Shown here: positions 4,401 to 5,867 of the stretch, piece after piece
Position numbering within the stretch: the first letter of the stretch is position 1
Layout: each line of letters opens with the position of its first letter
Notes under the pieces: model-generated
Database searches by the model: none
The model's input: the letters and a program-made list of their open reading frames with translations, nothing else
Told to the model about the DNA's origin: nothing
Position numbers and translations under genes: made by a program
Origin: Gammaproteobacteria bacterium
GTDB taxonomy: Bacteria; Pseudomonadota; Gammaproteobacteria; UBA4575
NCBI GenBank assembly: GCA_027297825.1
Contig: JAPUHH010000188.1
Coordinates: forward strand, 1 to 5,867
DNA length: 5,867 nt
Direction of reading: 5' to 3'

Positions 4401-5072
4401 GTGCAAGACGATTTCTGCTCTATTGCCGTTTTAGTTTCTGGAGGCGGTAGCAACCTCCAATCCATTCTCGATCATATTCAACAAGGCCACATCAACGCCA
4501 ACATCGCTTGTGTAATTAGCAGTAATCCCAATGCTTATAGCTTAGTACGGGCCAAACAGGCCAATATTCCAACACATGTAATCGAACACACCCGTTACGC
4601 GTCTCGCGAAGCTTTTGACCAAGAACTCGTCCGAACACTTGAGGTCTATAATATTAAGTTAATTGTTTTAGCGGGATTTATGCGTGTATTAAGCAATACT
4701 TTCATTACTGCCTATCCGGGCAGAATTTTAAACATTCACCCTTCTTTGCTGCCCAAGTTTCCTGGTTTACATACGCATCAACGTGTACTTGAAGCAAATG
4801 AAACAGAACATGGCTGTAGTGTTCATTTTGTAACCGCTAATTTAGACCAGGGACCTTTAGTTATTCAGGCCAAAGTTCCGGTAAAGACTACAGATAACAC
4901 AGAACGTCTGGCAGCTCGTGTATTAGAAAAAGAACACATCATTTATCCACTTGCAGTCAAATGGTTTAGCCAAAACAAATTGATATGCTTAGATAATGCT
5001 ATTTATTTTGACAATGAGCCACTGAGTACGCACATCATACTAACAACGAAGCACGAGATAGAACTACAATGA
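4401..5072 (+). CDS. purN: Phosphoribosylglycinamide formyltransferase PurN
   Basis: PurN transfers a formyl group from 10-formyltetrahydrofolate to GAR in the third step of purine synthesis (EC 2.1.2.2). The 223-residue protein is slightly longer than E. coli PurN (212). The phosphate loop SGGGSN (13-18) is followed by LAGFMRVLS (90-98). The catalytic residues are N111 and H113 in NIHPSLLPKFPG and D149 in LDQGP, matching N106, H108 and D144 of E. coli. Translation starts at GTG: the frame has no nearby ATG, and this start gives the expected N-terminal spacing. Only a weak GGTAAG lies upstream, overlapping the purM stop, so coupling to purM is likely. The final 15 or so residues are not conserved. 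Its TGA stop overlaps the next ATG (ATGA). Confidence 0.97.
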   Translation: MQDDFCSIAVLVSGGGSNLQSILDHIQQGHINANIACVISSNPNAYSLVRAKQANIPTHVIEHTRYASREAFDQELVRTLEVYNIKLIVLAGFMRVLSNTFITAYPGRILNIHPSLLPKFPGLHTHQRVLEANETEHGCSVHFVTANLDQGPLVIQAKVPVKTTDNTERLAARVLEKEHIIYPLAVKWFSQNKLICLDNAIYFDNEPLSTHIILTTKHEIELQ

Positions 5073-5806
5073 AGAGTTCAATATATGCAGTAGTTATTTT
5101 CTTTTTGTTTACTAACACTAGCTGGTCTAACCCAGCTTTAATCCTAAATGATGAAAATCTTCCACCGGAATTTGAGGCTAGCTATGACGTTCGCAAAGGA
5201 AGTATGCGGGTCGGAAAAATGAAAGTTAGCCTAAGACAAATTGGTGATGAACTTATCTACGAATCTATCACCATTCCTGTTGGAATGGCTGCATTGTTTC
5301 TCGGCAAACAAGAAATTACAGATCGCGCAGTATTGAAGATTTTTGAAAATAGTTATCGTAGCTCTGAATTCAAACACGAAATAAAAGGTAGTGATAAAAA
5401 TCGTAATGAACACTATATTTTTGATTGGGACAAGAATAAAGCAAACGTTCAATACAAAGATAGAAATAATACTTTAGACATATCTCCATACACCTTTGAT
5501 AATTTTTCTGTACAGCTATTACTTATGCGCAAGCCTAATGTCGAAATTACAGCGTTTACATACACAGTAATTTCTAAAGGCCGCTTAAAAGACTACACAT
5601 ATAAGCTAGAGCCGAATGAATCTATTAAGACAAAACTTGGGAACTTTAGCGCTAACAAATTCGTGCGCAAAAAAGACGACGAAAAGAAAACCACTTACCT
5701 TGGCTGGTATGCGGAATCTTTACACTACATTCCCGTTAAGTTAGATAAAATTGAAAATGGAAAAATAGATATCTCCATTCAGATTACAGAAATAAATTGG
5801 CTTTAA
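5069..5806 (+). CDS. DUF3108 domain-containing exported protein
   Basis: This 245-residue protein of unknown function fits the DUF3108 family. Residues 1-20 look like a Sec signal peptide: a lysine, a hydrophobic core (IYAVVIFFLF) and a small-residue cleavage site after SWS. The mature part should therefore be periplasmic. Family-like features are FEASYDVRKGSMRVGKM (about 34-50), IFDWDKNKANV (about 117-127), the segment SKGRLKDYTYKL (about 168-179), and the terminal GWYAESLHYIPVKL (about 212-225). The protein is rich in beta-strand-like alternating patterns and lysine. It overlaps the purN stop by 4 nt and is thus coupled to the purine genes, a linkage I recall in other gammaproteobacteria, but no biochemical connection is known to me. 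Its DNA is visibly more AT-rich than purM. A lipoprotein cysteine is absent. Family assignment is good; role is unknown. Confidence 0.85.
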   Translation: MKSSIYAVVIFFLFTNTSWSNPALILNDENLPPEFEASYDVRKGSMRVGKMKVSLRQIGDELIYESITIPVGMAALFLGKQEITDRAVLKIFENSYRSSEFKHEIKGSDKNRNEHYIFDWDKNKANVQYKDRNNTLDISPYTFDNFSVQLLLMRKPNVEITAFTYTVISKGRLKDYTYKLEPNESIKTKLGNFSANKFVRKKDDEKKTTYLGWYAESLHYIPVKLDKIENGKIDISIQITEINWL

Positions 5807-5815
5807 CATCCAATT
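5795..5815 (+). terminator. Hairpin over the DUF3108 stop codon, possible weak terminator
   Basis: AATTGG (5795-5800) and CCAATT (5810-5815) form a perfect 6-bp stem with a 9-nt loop containing the TAA stop. No U-run follows, so it would be weak as an intrinsic terminator. It is the only hairpin seen at the end of the purM-purN-DUF3108 unit. Confidence 0.22.
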
Positions 5816-5828
5816 CAACTCTTAGAAT

Positions 5829-5867
5829 CTAATTTAAAATAACAGATAGCTCTTCCGCCGATTTTTG
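5829..5867 (-). CDS. Possible C-terminus of a leftward gene cut by the window edge
   Basis: The minus strand from the right edge reads QKSAEELSVILN followed by a TAG stop at 5831-5829. The short stretch is more GC-rich than the bases around it and reads like a plausible helical C-terminus. Twelve codons are too few to name a family or to exclude chance. If real, the gene would converge on the DUF3108 gene with about 22 nt between stops. Confidence 0.22.
   Translation of the reverse strand, partial: QKSAEELSVILN

Noticed and set aside
5231..5452. Minus-strand open frame inside the DUF3108 gene
   Set aside because: It is Phe/Ile-rich, as expected from the complement of Lys/Asn-rich codons, and has no supporting signals.

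Overview
This window looks like chromosomal housekeeping DNA from a moderately AT-rich gammaproteobacterium. The main evidence is the block hda / CDP-alcohol phosphatidyltransferase / purM-purN-DUF3108 with wrbA and an arsC-family gene beside it. From memory, Pseudomonas and relatives keep a similar neighbourhood. An Hda with DnaA-AAA+ motifs plus an N-terminal clamp-binding peptide also points to Proteobacteria. The genus cannot be named from the sequence alone.

Layout. (1) Positions 138-754, minus strand: acylphosphatase followed 2 nt later by an FmdB-type zinc-ribbon protein, a tight two-gene unit. (2) Positions 755-916: a divergent promoter region with a 40-bp tandem duplication that copies the acylphosphatase translation start, a (TA)6 tract, and a good sigma70-like promoter for the rightward genes. 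(3) Positions 917-1865, plus strand: an arsC-family reductase and wrbA, 1 nt apart. (4) Positions 1862-3179, minus strand: a CDP-alcohol phosphatidyltransferase and then hda. The hda and wrbA stop codons overlap tail to tail. (5) Positions 3180-3382: a divergent intergenic region. (6) Positions 3383-5806, plus strand: purM, purN (GTG start, 4-nt gap) and a secreted DUF3108 protein (ATGA overlap with purN), a coupled operon. (7) Both window edges hold short stretches with no clear gene. A possible C-terminus of a leftward gene enters from the right edge.

How the genes work together. PurM and PurN act in de novo IMP synthesis (AIR synthetase and GAR transformylase). Hda, with the DNA-loaded sliding clamp, promotes hydrolysis of DnaA-ATP and so limits re-initiation of replication. 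The phosphatidyltransferase makes a phospholipid head-group intermediate. ArsC-like and WrbA are cytosolic redox/detoxification proteins. The FmdB-like and DUF3108 proteins have no assigned function.

I do not see an undescribed multi-gene system, mobile element, CRISPR array, tRNA or rRNA here. The most unusual structure is the tandem duplication of the acylphosphatase start region, which leaves a 15-codon upstream reading frame overlapping the real start, next to a TA repeat inside the predicted promoter.
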